This document shows, in pieces, positions 26,302-34,038 of a stretch of DNA of 64,000 nt. The DNA is taken from positions 2,852,001 to 2,916,000 of the forward strand of contig NZ_CP100404.1 of assembly GCF_024218775.1 (NCBI RefSeq). The letters run 5' to 3'. The stretch comes from Haloarcula marina (lineage in GTDB: Archaea; Halobacteriota; Halobacteria; Halobacteriales; Haloarculaceae). Below the pieces are notes generated by a model, which saw nothing but the letters and a program-made list of their open reading frames with translations, searched no databases and was not told the DNA's origin. The translations under genes and the position numbers were made by a program. Within the stretch, counting starts at the first letter, position 1, and the number at the start of each line of letters is the position of its first letter.

Positions 26302-26507
26302 CCGCGGCGCAGGCACAGCTACGGGACTTCGAGCCGGACCTATCGCCGCTCACGGAAGCAGAGCGAGAGGTGTACGAAGCAGTCGAACTCGGCGGCTTCG
26401 GCGTTCGGGAGTATGGGCGACACACCGGGCGGAAGCCGGGGACTGTCGGCAACCTGTTGGGCCGCGCCCGCTCGAAGGTCGACGTTGAGGGGGTCGAGTG
26501 GAAGTGA
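26298..26507 (+). CDS. Sigma-70 region-4-like HTH protein
   Basis: 69 residues. LTEAEREVYEAVELGGFGVR then YGRHTGRKPGTVGNLLGRAR is the pattern of sigma-70 region 4 and similar HTH proteins. The last ~45 residues closely match the C-terminal part of the SWIM protein at 9944-10498. Overlaps the integrase start (GTGA). Confidence 0.65.
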   Translation: MTAAQAQLRDFEPDLSPLTEAEREVYEAVELGGFGVREYGRHTGRKPGTVGNLLGRARSKVDVEGVEWK

Positions 26508-27532
26508 CCGGCCCGCCGTCACTCTCGCCGCGTGAGGCGAGGGACCGCTATCTCGACCACCGACGCACCGAGGCGTCGGCGTCGTCCATCAAGTCGTGGC
26601 ACTACCGACTGAAGCACTTCGTCGAGTGGGCCGACGACGAGGGAGGCATCGAGGATATGCGCGACCTCGACGGCTGGACGCTCGACGAGTACGAGACTCA
26701 CCGCCGGTCGGCGGGCGTCTCGGCGGTGACGCTGAACGCCGAGATGCAAACGTTCAAGAACTGGCTGGAGTATCTGGCCCGCATCGAGGTGGTCGACGAC
26801 GGCCTCCCCGAGAAGGTCCACGTTCCGGGCGTCCCCGACGGCGAAGACACGAACGACGAGATGCTTGAGCAGGGCGACGCCTACGCGCTCATCCAGTCGT
26901 TCCGAGAGAACCCGGAGCGTCGAGGGACGGACAAGCACGCCCTGCTGGAACTGCTTTGGTTCACGGGCTGTCGCGTCGGCGCGGCTCGTTCGCTGGACCT
27001 TCGAGACTACCACAGCGAGGAGCAGTATGTCGAGTTCCGCCACCGTCCGGGTTCGGGTACGCCGCTGAAGAACGACAGCGACGGCGAGCGAGCGGTAGGC
27101 TTGCCGCCGTCGGTGTGCGAGGTGCTGGATACGTACGTCGACCAGTACCGGACTGAGGCCCACGACGACGGGCGACAGCCGCTTTTCACGACGGTTCAGG
27201 GCCGACCGGCGGAGAACACCCTGCGCGTCTGGTGCTATCTCGCTACCCAGCCGTGTTTGCACGAGCTGTGTCCGCACGGGATGGAGCGAGATACCTGCGA
27301 GTTCGTCCACGTCCACCATGCGAGTAAGTGTCCGTCGTCGGTGTCGCCGCATCGGGTCAGAACGGGCAGTATCACGTGGCAACGGGACATGGGCCTCCCG
27401 GCGGAAGTCGTCGGGGAGCGCGTGAACGCAACGCTCGAAGTGATTGAATCGTACTACGACAAGGCGACGGCACGTCAGCGGTTGGAGCAACGCCGTCGGC
27501 CATACATCGAGAACCTACAACTGGAAGACTGA
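26504..27532 (+). CDS. int: Tyrosine-type site-specific integrase
   Basis: A complete integrase of ~342 residues. The N-terminal SAM-like core-binding domain covers ~8-100, and the catalytic domain follows with Arg in TGCRVGAARSLDL, His and Arg in SPHRVRTG and the Tyr nucleophile in ESYYDKA. A Cys/His insertion (CLHELCPHGMERDTC, then HHASKC) before the HxxR box is common in haloarchaeal virus integrases. The gene lies 60 bases before the attachment core. GTG 26504 overlaps the previous stop; GTG 26498 is possible too. Confidence 0.9.
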   Translation: MTGPPSLSPREARDRYLDHRRTEASASSIKSWHYRLKHFVEWADDEGGIEDMRDLDGWTLDEYETHRRSAGVSAVTLNAEMQTFKNWLEYLARIEVVDDGLPEKVHVPGVPDGEDTNDEMLEQGDAYALIQSFRENPERRGTDKHALLELLWFTGCRVGAARSLDLRDYHSEEQYVEFRHRPGSGTPLKNDSDGERAVGLPPSVCEVLDTYVDQYRTEAHDDGRQPLFTTVQGRPAENTLRVWCYLATQPCLHELCPHGMERDTCEFVHVHHASKCPSSVSPHRVRTGSITWQRDMGLPAEVVGERVNATLEVIESYYDKATARQRLEQRRRPYIENLQLED

Positions 27533-27590
27533 GACGATGAACCCACCACACTTTGTTTCGGCACGTTCGCACCGTCGGAGCGGTTGCCCA

Positions 27591-27625
27591 CGAGGGTATT
27601 TGATTCCTCGGCGGTCCCACTCCAA
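27591..27625 (+). other. Right attachment site (attR-like), tRNA 3'-end remnant
   Basis: A T-arm-like hairpin (CGAGG 27591-27595, CCTCG 27606-27610) is followed by GCGGTCCCA. Identity with the left copy ends at 27625, which marks the provirus-host border. The sequence is read as a displaced tRNA 3' end; the intact tRNA would lie at the other side of the provirus, outside this window. Confidence 0.6.
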
Positions 27626-27745
27626 CTTTACTCAGACACCAACACCTGTACCCTCGGGTGCGCGAGCGGTCGCAGTACGGTGCGAATCCCGTGCTCCGCA
27701 TCGATACCCCCACTGGCACTGCGATATGTTTTACCGGAGATTAGT

Positions 27746-27761
27746 TGTAGTTCGAATTACA
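27746..27761. promoter_or_regulatory. 16-base near-palindrome before the DUF7344 gene
   Basis: TGTAGTTCGAATTACA has one mismatched pair and ends ten bases before the ATG at 27772. It is placed where a repressor dimer would block a leaderless or short-leader transcript. Confidence 0.4.
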
Positions 27762-27771
27762 ATATCGAGCC

Positions 27772-28218
27772 ATGGACGACGACAGTACGGCCGACGAGGA
27801 GACGCTCTCGGTCACGCATCCGGCGGCCAGCGATGTGTCACTCCCGCCGCGAGAAGTGTTGTCGCTCGACTACGTGTACGACGCGCTGGGCCATCCGCGT
27901 CGACGGTATCTGTGTTATACGCTGCTGGAGGACACGGAGTGGACGCTCGAAGAACTGGCGACGAAAGTCGCGGCGTGGGAACGAGACGTGCCGGAACAGG
28001 AGGTTCCGCCCACGAGTTACGAGAAGGCGTACGCCTCGCTGTATCACGCTCACGTCCCGAAGTTGGTCGACGACGACATCGTGACCTTCGAGGAGTGCAC
28101 GGAGACGATACGCCCCGGACCGCACGCCGAGCAAGTCTTGTCGGCGCTCCTCGGGATGGGTGCGAGCGTCGACGCGAATCAAGAAGAACACGCCCGGAGT
28201 GACATGACCGATGAATGA
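27772..28218 (+). CDS. DUF7344-type winged-helix protein
   Basis: 148 residues. Residues ~31-70 (LDYVYDALGHPRRRYLCYTL, then WTLEELATKVAAWE) and the later helix-wing match the haloarchaeal DUF7344 family, predicted winged-helix regulators. It overlaps the HalOD1 gene by eight bases, so the two are made together. First host gene after the provirus. Confidence 0.75.
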   Translation: MDDDSTADEETLSVTHPAASDVSLPPREVLSLDYVYDALGHPRRRYLCYTLLEDTEWTLEELATKVAAWERDVPEQEVPPTSYEKAYASLYHAHVPKLVDDDIVTFEECTETIRPGPHAEQVLSALLGMGASVDANQEEHARSDMTDE

Positions 28219-28576
28219 GCGCGACGACGGCGTCCCAGACCGGGACCGACACGGCGGCGTTCCGGACCACGACGTGCCGTCGGCGTGGCGACAGACGGCC
28301 CAGCGACACTACGACCCCGAGGAGGGGACCGAATTCGTCACGGAAATCGTCGCGGCCATCGCGGCGGCCCGGGAGGTCGGCCTTCACGAGGTGAAGTCGC
28401 CGCCGCTGTACGAGTGTATCGACGCACCCGCGCTCGAACGGACGTTCTTCGAGAGTCCAGCACACCGGTTCCAGTACGAGGACGGCGCGGTCGAATTCCG
28501 GTACGCGGAGTTTCTCGTCAGGGTGCAAAACGACGGCTGGATTACCGTCTTCGCGGCAGGCGAAGACGCGAGCTAA
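28211..28576 (+). CDS. HalOD1 output-domain protein
   Basis: 121 residues. The ~75-residue C-terminal part (HYDPEEGTEFVTEIVAAIAA, PPLYECIDAPALERTF, VEFRYAEFLVRVQNDGWITV) fits halobacterial output domain 1, thought to act as an output module in two-component signalling. No sensor or receiver domain is fused here. Partner of the upstream DUF7344 gene. Confidence 0.8.
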   Translation: MNERDDGVPDRDRHGGVPDHDVPSAWRQTAQRHYDPEEGTEFVTEIVAAIAAAREVGLHEVKSPPLYECIDAPALERTFFESPAHRFQYEDGAVEFRYAEFLVRVQNDGWITVFAAGEDAS

Positions 28577-28624
28577 CGGGCCGAGACGACGCGTTTTTCC
28601 TCCTGAGGCCGCTATATCGTTCCG

Positions 28625-29137
28625 ATGACCGACCTCCCGGACGACGTGAGAGAGACCTTCGACCGCCGCGACGGATTCGTGCCCGACGGCGACGGGTACG
28701 CGCTGGAGACGACGCGCTTCGACGGGCGCGTGACCGCGAGCGAGGGCGAGACGTGGGCGACGAACTACGCGGTGACCGTCCGCGCGCCGTCGTTGCAGGC
28801 GTCGACGGCCGACGAGGTCGGACCGGCGGTCAGGGACGGGTGGTTCGAGACGTTCGAACGGCGTCTCGAAGACGCGCCGAAGGCCACCCGCGTCGCCGTC
28901 GAACTCGACGAATACACCGTGGAACGCGACGGCGAGGACGTGCTCGTCACCTACCGGTTCAGTCTCGGCGGCGAACGCGAGGCCGCCGACGCGGCGAAAG
29001 CGTTCGTAGAGTACGTCGAGGGGACCTACGTCGAAGGTATCGTCCCCGGGTACGACTACGTGGGGACGGTCGCGGAACTGATGAACTCGGCCAGCACGGG
29101 CGGCAGCGAGGGGACGCGCGGCGGGACGCCGCTGTAG
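28625..29137 (+). CDS. DUF5813 family protein
   Basis: 170 residues, soluble and acidic, widely conserved in haloarchaea with no known function. It keeps the ETTRFDGRVTASEGETWATN start region and the C-terminal VPGYDYVGTVAELM. Followed by a hairpin and T-tract. Confidence 0.75.
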   Translation: MTDLPDDVRETFDRRDGFVPDGDGYALETTRFDGRVTASEGETWATNYAVTVRAPSLQASTADEVGPAVRDGWFETFERRLEDAPKATRVAVELDEYTVERDGEDVLVTYRFSLGGEREAADAAKAFVEYVEGTYVEGIVPGYDYVGTVAELMNSASTGGSEGTRGGTPL

Positions 29138-29229
29138 CGGTCGCTGGGACGTCCAGCGAGCGAAGCGAGCGGTTTCACCGTCAACGCAGAGCACTGCCGA
29201 GCCTGTCATCGCTGTGCTCCGACCGACAC

Positions 29230-29265
29230 CGAACTCGCGGCGTCGCCGCGAGTTCGGCCGTTTTT
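29230..29265 (+). terminator. Hairpin and T-tract after the DUF5813 gene
   Basis: CGAACTCGCGGCG (29230-29242) and its exact complement (29244-29256) form a 13-pair stem, followed by TTTTT at 29261. It lies between converging genes. T-rich ends are the usual termination signal in haloarchaea; the hairpin may only stabilise the RNA end. Confidence 0.5.
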
Positions 29266-29338
29266 CCCACGTTTTTGCAAGGAACGGTTCGCGCGCCGCG
29301 AAACGGCGACGCGAACCCGACGCAGTAAAAAGTGGATT

Positions 29339-29569
29339 CTAGTCCATCGCGATATACGTCTGGGTGCCTTCGACGCCGTCGACGCCTTGGATGTGGGTGG
29401 CGGCCACGTCCTTGACTTCGGCGGGGCTTCCGACGACGACTTTCGCGATGAGGTCCACGTCTCCCGCGACGATGTGGACCTCCTCGACGCCGTCGACGGC
29501 TTCGATTTCGTTCTTCAGGCGGTCGGCGTCTCCGGTGTGGGCTTTGACCATGACGTATGCAGTAACCAT
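29339..29569 (-). CDS. Stand-alone Lrp/AsnC ligand-binding (RAM) protein
   Basis: 76 residues forming only the alpha-beta RAM fold (VEEVHIVAGDVDLIAKVVVG, ending in a GTQTYI strand). It lacks the DNA-binding HTH, so it probably binds amino acids or other effectors and partners another protein. It is downstream of and two bases from the TrkA-type gene, so probably in one operon. Confidence 0.8.
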   Translation of the reverse strand: MVTAYVMVKAHTGDADRLKNEIEAVDGVEEVHIVAGDVDLIAKVVVGSPAEVKDVAATHIQGVDGVEGTQTYIAMD

Positions 29570-29571
29570 CG

Positions 29572-30258
29572 TTATGCACCTCCGAGTGCGGTTGCGCGAC
29601 CCGCGTCGCCGACGACGATACTCCGGACGTCGGCGAGCGTGTCGAAGTCGGCGAGGATGACCACGTGGTCACCCAGTTCGAGCGTTTCGTCGGGGTTGGG
29701 GACCGTCAGCGGGTCCTCACCTTTCCCGTGGGCGAGCAGTTCGGCGTTGGCGGGCAGTTCGAGTTCCGACAGCGAGTACCCGTTCATCGGCGAGGAGTCG
29801 GTGATAGTGAACTCCACCAGTTGGAGGTGTTGTGCGATGTCGGCGACGGCGCGGATGTTCCCGCCCAACAGGGCGTTCTTCGCGGCGATAGCGCCGAGTC
29901 GTTCCGGGTAGATGACCTCGTCGACTTCCGAGGCGTAGCGGCGGTAAATCTCCTCGCGGTAGTCCTCGTCGATGCGCATCACTGTCCGACAGCCGTGTTC
30001 TTTCGCGATCATGCAGGCGACGAAGTTGTCGTTCAGGTCGCCGGTGAGCGCCCCGAGTGCGTCGGCGGATTCGAGGTCGGCGGCCCCCAGCGTCTCTTCG
30101 AGCGCGCCGTCGCCCTCGATGACCTCGAACCCGGCGGTGCGGGCGCGCTCGATGGCCTGTTCGTCGGCCTCGATGAGGACGACCTCGTGACCGCTCTCTT
30201 GGAGGACGCGCGCGGTCCGGAGGCCGACGCGTCCTGCACCCACGATAACAAATCGCAT
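29572..30258 (-). CDS. trkA: TrkA family potassium-uptake regulator
   Basis: 228 residues with an N-terminal Rossmann RCK domain (IVGAGRVGLRTARVL, then acidic LIEAD at the end of strand two for NAD) and a C-terminal RCK_C/TrkA-C domain (~145-220). Such cytosolic subunits gate Trk or Ktr potassium transporters in response to nucleotides. Haloarchaea keep molar potassium. No channel gene is adjacent. A TTTTATT element about 30 bases upstream of its ATG on the minus strand may be its TATA box. Confidence 0.85.
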   Translation of the reverse strand: MRFVIVGAGRVGLRTARVLQESGHEVVLIEADEQAIERARTAGFEVIEGDGALEETLGAADLESADALGALTGDLNDNFVACMIAKEHGCRTVMRIDEDYREEIYRRYASEVDEVIYPERLGAIAAKNALLGGNIRAVADIAQHLQLVEFTITDSSPMNGYSLSELELPANAELLAHGKGEDPLTVPNPDETLELGDHVVILADFDTLADVRSIVVGDAGRATALGGA

Positions 30259-30419
30259 GTGAACCTATACACGGTGGTGGTGAATAAAAGTATCCCGCCC
30301 GCGCCGCGGGCCGATGTGACGGACGGAAGTCGAATTGCACGCAATCCCGCCGCCCGTCCGAGCGCCGGAGTGGTCAAGCGCGCGAAACTTTTTGTCTGTT
30401 TGGTACGTCATGTCACAGT

Positions 30420-30650
30420 ATGGTAACGGCATTCATCATGATAAAGACCGTCGCGGGGAAGTCAGAGGACCTCCTCGCGGCGGTCAGGGAGTCCGAGGGG
30501 ATTACCGAGGCGCACATCGTCGCCGGGCAGTACGACATCATCGCCGAAGCCAGCGGCGAGGAAGTGTACGACGTGATGCACTCGGTGGCGACGCGCGTCC
30601 GCGACTTGGAGGGGGTGGCCGATACGCGGACCTACATCTGTCTGGAGTGA
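30420..30650 (+). CDS. Stand-alone Lrp/AsnC ligand-binding (RAM) protein
   Basis: 76 residues, the same length as the product of 29339-29569 and clearly its paralogue (MVTAFIMIKTVAGKSEDL versus MVTAYVMVKAHTGDADRL; both have AHIVAG/VHIVAG). RAM domain without HTH. Divergent from the trkA operon with a 161-base gap. Confidence 0.8.
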   Translation: MVTAFIMIKTVAGKSEDLLAAVRESEGITEAHIVAGQYDIIAEASGEEVYDVMHSVATRVRDLEGVADTRTYICLE

Positions 30651-30690
30651 CTTCCGACACGGCAAAGAGCGTCGACGCCCTACCGCCGGT

Positions 30691-31005
30691 ATGGTCAGCG
30701 TCCTCGCTATCGTCGGACTGCTCGTCATCGTGCTGGTGAACAGCGCCGTGACGGCACTCATGACACGCTTTTTCCGCGTCCGGATGAACACGCGGTGGGG
30801 CGGCTTCCTCTACTCCGTCTTGCTCTGTCCGTTCGCGATGTTCGTCCTGTTCATGGTGTTCGCCGTCCTCGGATTCGGCGGCGGCCTCGACCTCAGCACG
30901 AACGTCGCGGTACTGACGGCCATCGTCGTCCCCCTCGCCGTCGGGATGACCTTCGACTACGTGTGGATGCCGTCGCCCGACGAACTCCCGACGCCGACGA
31001 ACTGA
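30691..31005 (+). CDS. Small haloarchaeal membrane protein
   Basis: 104 residues with three hydrophobic helices (~5-25, ~42-62, ~70-90). Belongs to a conserved haloarchaeal membrane family of unknown function, by appearance. It converges on tmk with one base between stops. Confidence 0.6.
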   Translation: MVSVLAIVGLLVIVLVNSAVTALMTRFFRVRMNTRWGGFLYSVLLCPFAMFVLFMVFAVLGFGGGLDLSTNVAVLTAIVVPLAVGMTFDYVWMPSPDELPTPTN

Positions 31006-31006
31006 C

Positions 31007-31600
31007 TCACAGGCGGTCGAGAATCGCCGTTTTCACGCGGTCGTACACGTCGTCGGGGTCGGCGGCGGCGTCGACCCGGACGAATCGCTCGGGTTCCGCC
31101 TCGATGAGTCGCTCGTAGTTCTCGCGCACGTCGGCCAGATAGTCGGCCGCCTCGAACTTGTTCGTCGCGCCGCTTCGGCGGGCCGCCGCTTCCGGGTCGA
31201 GGTCCAGATAGACCGTCAGGTCCGGCGGTCGGGTCCACGGCGCGTGGACCTCGCGGATGTAGGTCAGCGGGTCCTCGAACCGGTCGGTCGCGGCGAGCGT
31301 CGCCCCCTGGTAGGCGTAGCGCGAGTCGGAGTAGCGGTCCGAGACGACGAGTCGACCCTCGGCGAGGGCGGGCCGGACCGTGTCGGCGAGGTGGGCGGCG
31401 TGGTCGGCGGTGTAGAGAAACAGTTCCGCCACCGAGTCGGCGCCGTCGTCGTCGATGGAGCGCTGGACCGCCTCGCCGTACCAACTGTTCGTGGGTTCGC
31501 GGGTGAACACGGCGTCGTCTGGGAGGGCGGCGTCGGCCTGCAGTCGCTCCCGAGCGGTCGTCTTTCCGCTCCCGTCGAGTCCTTCGAGCGTGACGAGCAT
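31007..31600 (-). CDS. tmk: Thymidylate kinase
   Basis: 197 residues. P-loop [10 protein letters not shown] (~5-14), the DR(Y/S) motif [15 protein letters not shown], and a lid region with [12 protein letters not shown]. It phosphorylates dTMP to dTDP for DNA synthesis. I chose ATG 31600 ([10 protein letters not shown]) since the P-loop begins right after; an upstream extension adds 17 Arg/Pro-rich residues. Convergent with the small membrane gene. Confidence 0.92.
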   Translation of the reverse strand: MLVTLEGLDGSGKTTARERLQADAALPDDAVFTREPTNSWYGEAVQRSIDDDGADSVAELFLYTADHAAHLADTVRPALAEGRLVVSDRYSDSRYAYQGATLAATDRFEDPLTYIREVHAPWTRPPDLTVYLDLDPEAAARRSGATNKFEAADYLADVRENYERLIEAEPERFVRVDAAADPDDVYDRVKTAILDRL

Positions 31601-31698
31601 ACCCGAGCGTCGGCGTGGGGGTACGTAAGCGCCCCGGAGCGGCCGAACCAAACTGGTTGCGCCATACCTTTACGGTGGCTGGCGGCGAAAAAAGCGGT

Positions 31699-32601
31699 AT
31701 GGACGTACTCGTCGTCGGCGGGACCGGATTTGTCGGACAGTACCTGTGTCGAGAACTCGACGACCGCGGCCACGAGGTGACCGCGCTGTCGCGGAACCCA
31801 CACGACGCCGACCTCCCGACGGGCGTGACCCGCAAGGAGGGCGACGTGACCGACTACGACAGCATCGAAGGGGCCTTCGAGGGGAAAGACGCCGCCGTCT
31901 TCCTCCCCGCACTCACCCCGCTGTTCGAACCCGACGGCGGCAACGAGATGCACGACGTGGTCCACTATCAGGGGACGAAAAACGCCCTCCGGGCCGCCGA
32001 GGAACACGGCGTCACTCGGTTCCTCCAGATGAGCGCGCTCGGCGCGGACCCGAACGGCCCCACCCACTATCTCCGCGCGAAGGGGAAAGCCGAGGAGGCG
32101 GTCAGGGATTCGGACCGCGAGTGGGTCGTCTTCCGGCCCTCCATCGTCTTCGGCGACGGCGACGAGTTCGGCTACTTCACGAAGCGCCTGAAGCAGATAT
32201 TCGCGCCCGGCGTTCCGCTGTACCCGCTCCCCGGCGGCGGCGAGAAGGCCCACTTCCAACTCATCTGGGTGAAGGACCTCGTCCCGATGTTGGCCGACGC
32301 CCTCGAGGACGACGAACACGTCGGACAGACCTACGAGGTCGGCGGTCCCGAGGTGCTGTCCCTGCGGGCGGCCACGGAACTCGTCTACGAGGCCGAAGGG
32401 AAATCCGTCACCATCGTCCCCCTCCCGATGCCGCTGGCGAAAGTCGGCCTGCCCGTCCTGGGCGCACTCGGATTCCCGATGGGCGGCGACCAGTACGAGG
32501 GACTCGATTTCGACAACACCCCCAGCCACAACGACATCGACGCGTTCGGTGTCGACCCCGACTCGATGAAGACGTACGGGGAGTATCTGGGCGTCGCGTA
32601 G
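31699..32601 (+). CDS. NAD(P)-binding epimerase-like protein (complex I NDUFA9-like)
   Basis: 300 residues. Rossmann motif GGTGFVGQ at 7-14, then the atypical SDR layout seen in NDUFA9-like haloarchaeal proteins (FLQMSALGADPNG; FRPSIVFGDGDEF). The catalytic Tyr-x-x-x-Lys is present as YLRAKGKAE. Substrate unknown; many relatives act as quinone or nucleotide-sugar oxidoreductases or as electron-transport accessory proteins. Start at ATG 31699 places the Rossmann glycines at the N-terminus. Confidence 0.8.
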   Translation: MDVLVVGGTGFVGQYLCRELDDRGHEVTALSRNPHDADLPTGVTRKEGDVTDYDSIEGAFEGKDAAVFLPALTPLFEPDGGNEMHDVVHYQGTKNALRAAEEHGVTRFLQMSALGADPNGPTHYLRAKGKAEEAVRDSDREWVVFRPSIVFGDGDEFGYFTKRLKQIFAPGVPLYPLPGGGEKAHFQLIWVKDLVPMLADALEDDEHVGQTYEVGGPEVLSLRAATELVYEAEGKSVTIVPLPMPLAKVGLPVLGALGFPMGGDQYEGLDFDNTPSHNDIDAFGVDPDSMKTYGEYLGVA

Positions 32602-32682
32602 GCCACGCGCTCGACGCCCGATTCGGAACGGGTATGCAGAGATGATTTCACCGCCGATAGTGACGGTTAGTGGACGTGGTCG

Positions 32683-32721
32683 TGAGACCGACAGGTCTCA
32701 GTCTATGAGAGGACGCCTGTC
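32683..32721 (+). other. Two mutually exclusive hairpins between genes
   Basis: TGAGACC (32683-32689) pairs with GGTCTCA (32694-32700). Overlapping it, GACAGG (32690-32695) pairs with CCTGTC (32716-32721). Both cannot form at once. They lie 82 bases after the NDUFA9-like stop and 136 before cetZ1. Could be a terminator or an RNA switch; no T-tract follows. Confidence 0.35.
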
Positions 32722-32808
32722 GCCCGCCCTGACGGGGATAACAACTGCATACCATCAGTAATATTTGATTACTCGAGGTCAATCTCACGGCCGAGATTTG
32801 GGCAAAAC

Positions 32809-32820
32809 ACTTATACGCGC
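32809..32820 (+). promoter_or_regulatory. TATA element of cetZ1
   Basis: ACTTATACGCGC, with AAAAC just upstream as a BRE-like stretch. A start 25-30 bases downstream would leave a leader of about 15-20 bases before ATG 32857. Confidence 0.45.
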
Positions 32821-32856
32821 ATTCCTGCTTATGCCTTTTAAGCGGAGTACCCTCAA

Positions 32857-34038
32857 ATGAAACTCGCGATGATCGGCTTCGGGCAGGCCGGTGGTAAAAT
32901 CGTGGACAAATTCCTCGAGTACGACCAGAATACGAACTCGGGAATCGTCCGCTCTGCCGTGGCGGTCAACACGGCCAAAGCCGACCTGCTCGGACTGAAC
33001 CAGATCCCGGAACAGAATCGAGTGCTCATCGGACAGGCCCGCGTGAAGGGCCACGGGGTGGGCGCAGACAACGAACTCGGCGCGGAAATCGCCGAAGAAG
33101 ATATCGACGAGATTCAGGGTGCTATCGACAACATACCCGTCCACGAAGTCGACGCGTTCCTCGTCGTCGCTGGCCTCGGCGGCGGGACCGGGTCCGGCGG
33201 TTCGCCGGTCATCGCGAAACACCTGAAGCGCATCTACACCGAACCCGTCTACGGACTCGGCGTCCTCCCCGGCAGCGACGAGGGTGGCATCTACACCCTG
33301 AACGCGGCCCGGTCGTTCCAGACGTTCGTCCGGGAAGTGGACAACCTGATGGTGTTCGACAACGACGCGTGGCGCAAGACCGGCGAGTCCGTCGAAGGCG
33401 GCTACGACCACATCAACGAGGAAATCGTTCGCCGCTTCGGCGTCCTCTTCGGGGCCGGTGAAGTGGAGGCGGGCGACAACATCGCCGAGAGCGTCGTCGA
33501 CTCCTCGGAGATCATCAACACGCTGGACGGCGGCGGCGTTTCCACCGTCGGCTACGCCTCCGAGGAGGTCGAACGCTCCTCGAACGGCGGCGGCCTGCTC
33601 TCGCGGTTCAAGGGCGACGACGGCGGCGACGACGGGATGGACACCGCCAACACGACCAACCGCATCACGTCGCTGGTCCGGAAGGCCGCGCTCGGCCGAC
33701 TCACGCTCCCCTGTGAAATCGAAGGGGCCGAGCGCGCGCTCCTCGTCATGGCTGGCCCGCCCGAACACCTGAATCGGAAAGGCATCGAGCGCGGCCGCAA
33801 GTGGCTGGAGGAGCAGACCGGGTCGATGGAGGTCCGGGGCGGCGACTACCCGACGAACGCGCCGAAAGTCGCCGCGTCCATCCTGCTGGCTGGCGTCCAC
33901 AACGTTCCGCGCATCAAGGAACTGCAGCAGGTCGCCATCGAAGCCCAAGACAACATCGACGACATCCGCCAGCAAAGCGAAGATAACTTGGAGCAGTTGG
34001 TAGAAGACGACGAAGATGAACTTGACCCACTGTTCTAA
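32857..34038 (+). CDS. cetZ1: CetZ1, tubulin-superfamily cell-shape protein
   Basis: 393 residues. N-terminal GFGQAGGK (7-14) and tubulin signature GGGTGSGG (108-115) bind GTP. The start MKLAMIGFGQAGGKIVD is the mark of the CetZ1 group of haloarchaeal tubulins. CetZ1 polymerises at the membrane and is needed for rod-shape development and swimming in Haloferax. A Gly/Asp/Ser loop lies at ~225-250, and the C-terminus is acidic. The next gene overlaps its 3' end by 23 bases. Confidence 0.93.
   Translation: MKLAMIGFGQAGGKIVDKFLEYDQNTNSGIVRSAVAVNTAKADLLGLNQIPEQNRVLIGQARVKGHGVGADNELGAEIAEEDIDEIQGAIDNIPVHEVDAFLVVAGLGGGTGSGGSPVIAKHLKRIYTEPVYGLGVLPGSDEGGIYTLNAARSFQTFVREVDNLMVFDNDAWRKTGESVEGGYDHINEEIVRRFGVLFGAGEVEAGDNIAESVVDSSEIINTLDGGGVSTVGYASEEVERSSNGGGLLSRFKGDDGGDDGMDTANTTNRITSLVRKAALGRLTLPCEIEGAERALLVMAGPPEHLNRKGIERGRKWLEEQTGSMEVRGGDYPTNAPKVAASILLAGVHNVPRIKELQQVAIEAQDNIDDIRQQSEDNLEQLVEDDEDELDPLF

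Larger units (their letters stand above)
9780..27625. mobile_element. Halopanivirales-type provirus, one complete unit (~17.85 kb)
   Basis: One full repeat unit lies between two copies of a tRNA-3'-end-like core. It contains a packaging ATPase, paired small capsid proteins, several one- and two-span membrane proteins, a spike, repressor-like winged-helix proteins and two tyrosine recombinases. The order ATPase, VP12-like, VP7-like, VP4-like, small membrane protein, VP2-like, then further small proteins and a spike follows SH1 and its temperate relative SNJ1. The length is close to the ~16 kb SNJ1 genome. I saw no protein-primed polymerase and no recognisable Rep. Assignment is by size, order and motifs; no homology search was run. 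Confidence 0.8.
17861..27625. repeat. Intact copy of the repeated provirus right part
   Basis: The partner of 1-9779. Genes broken by single-base indels in the left copy (VP2-like, the 131-, 188-, 83-, 428- and 305-residue proteins) are open here, so this copy is the better reference for gene calls. Confidence 0.85.

Noticed and set aside
26519-27490. Minus-strand open frame of 323 codons opposite the integrase (also 8673-9644)
   Set aside because: Antisense shadow of the integrase, Arg-rich with no motif.
27650-27720. tRNA-like sequence after attR (GGTGCGAATCCCGTGCTCCGCA)
   Set aside because: The T-arm-like stretch is suggestive, but no acceptor, D-arm or anticodon arm could be paired around it.
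27812-29209. Long minus-strand open frame of 465 codons
   Set aside because: It runs antisense across three well-supported plus-strand genes (DUF7344, HalOD1, DUF5813) and is Arg/His-rich, as antisense frames in high-GC haloarchaea are.
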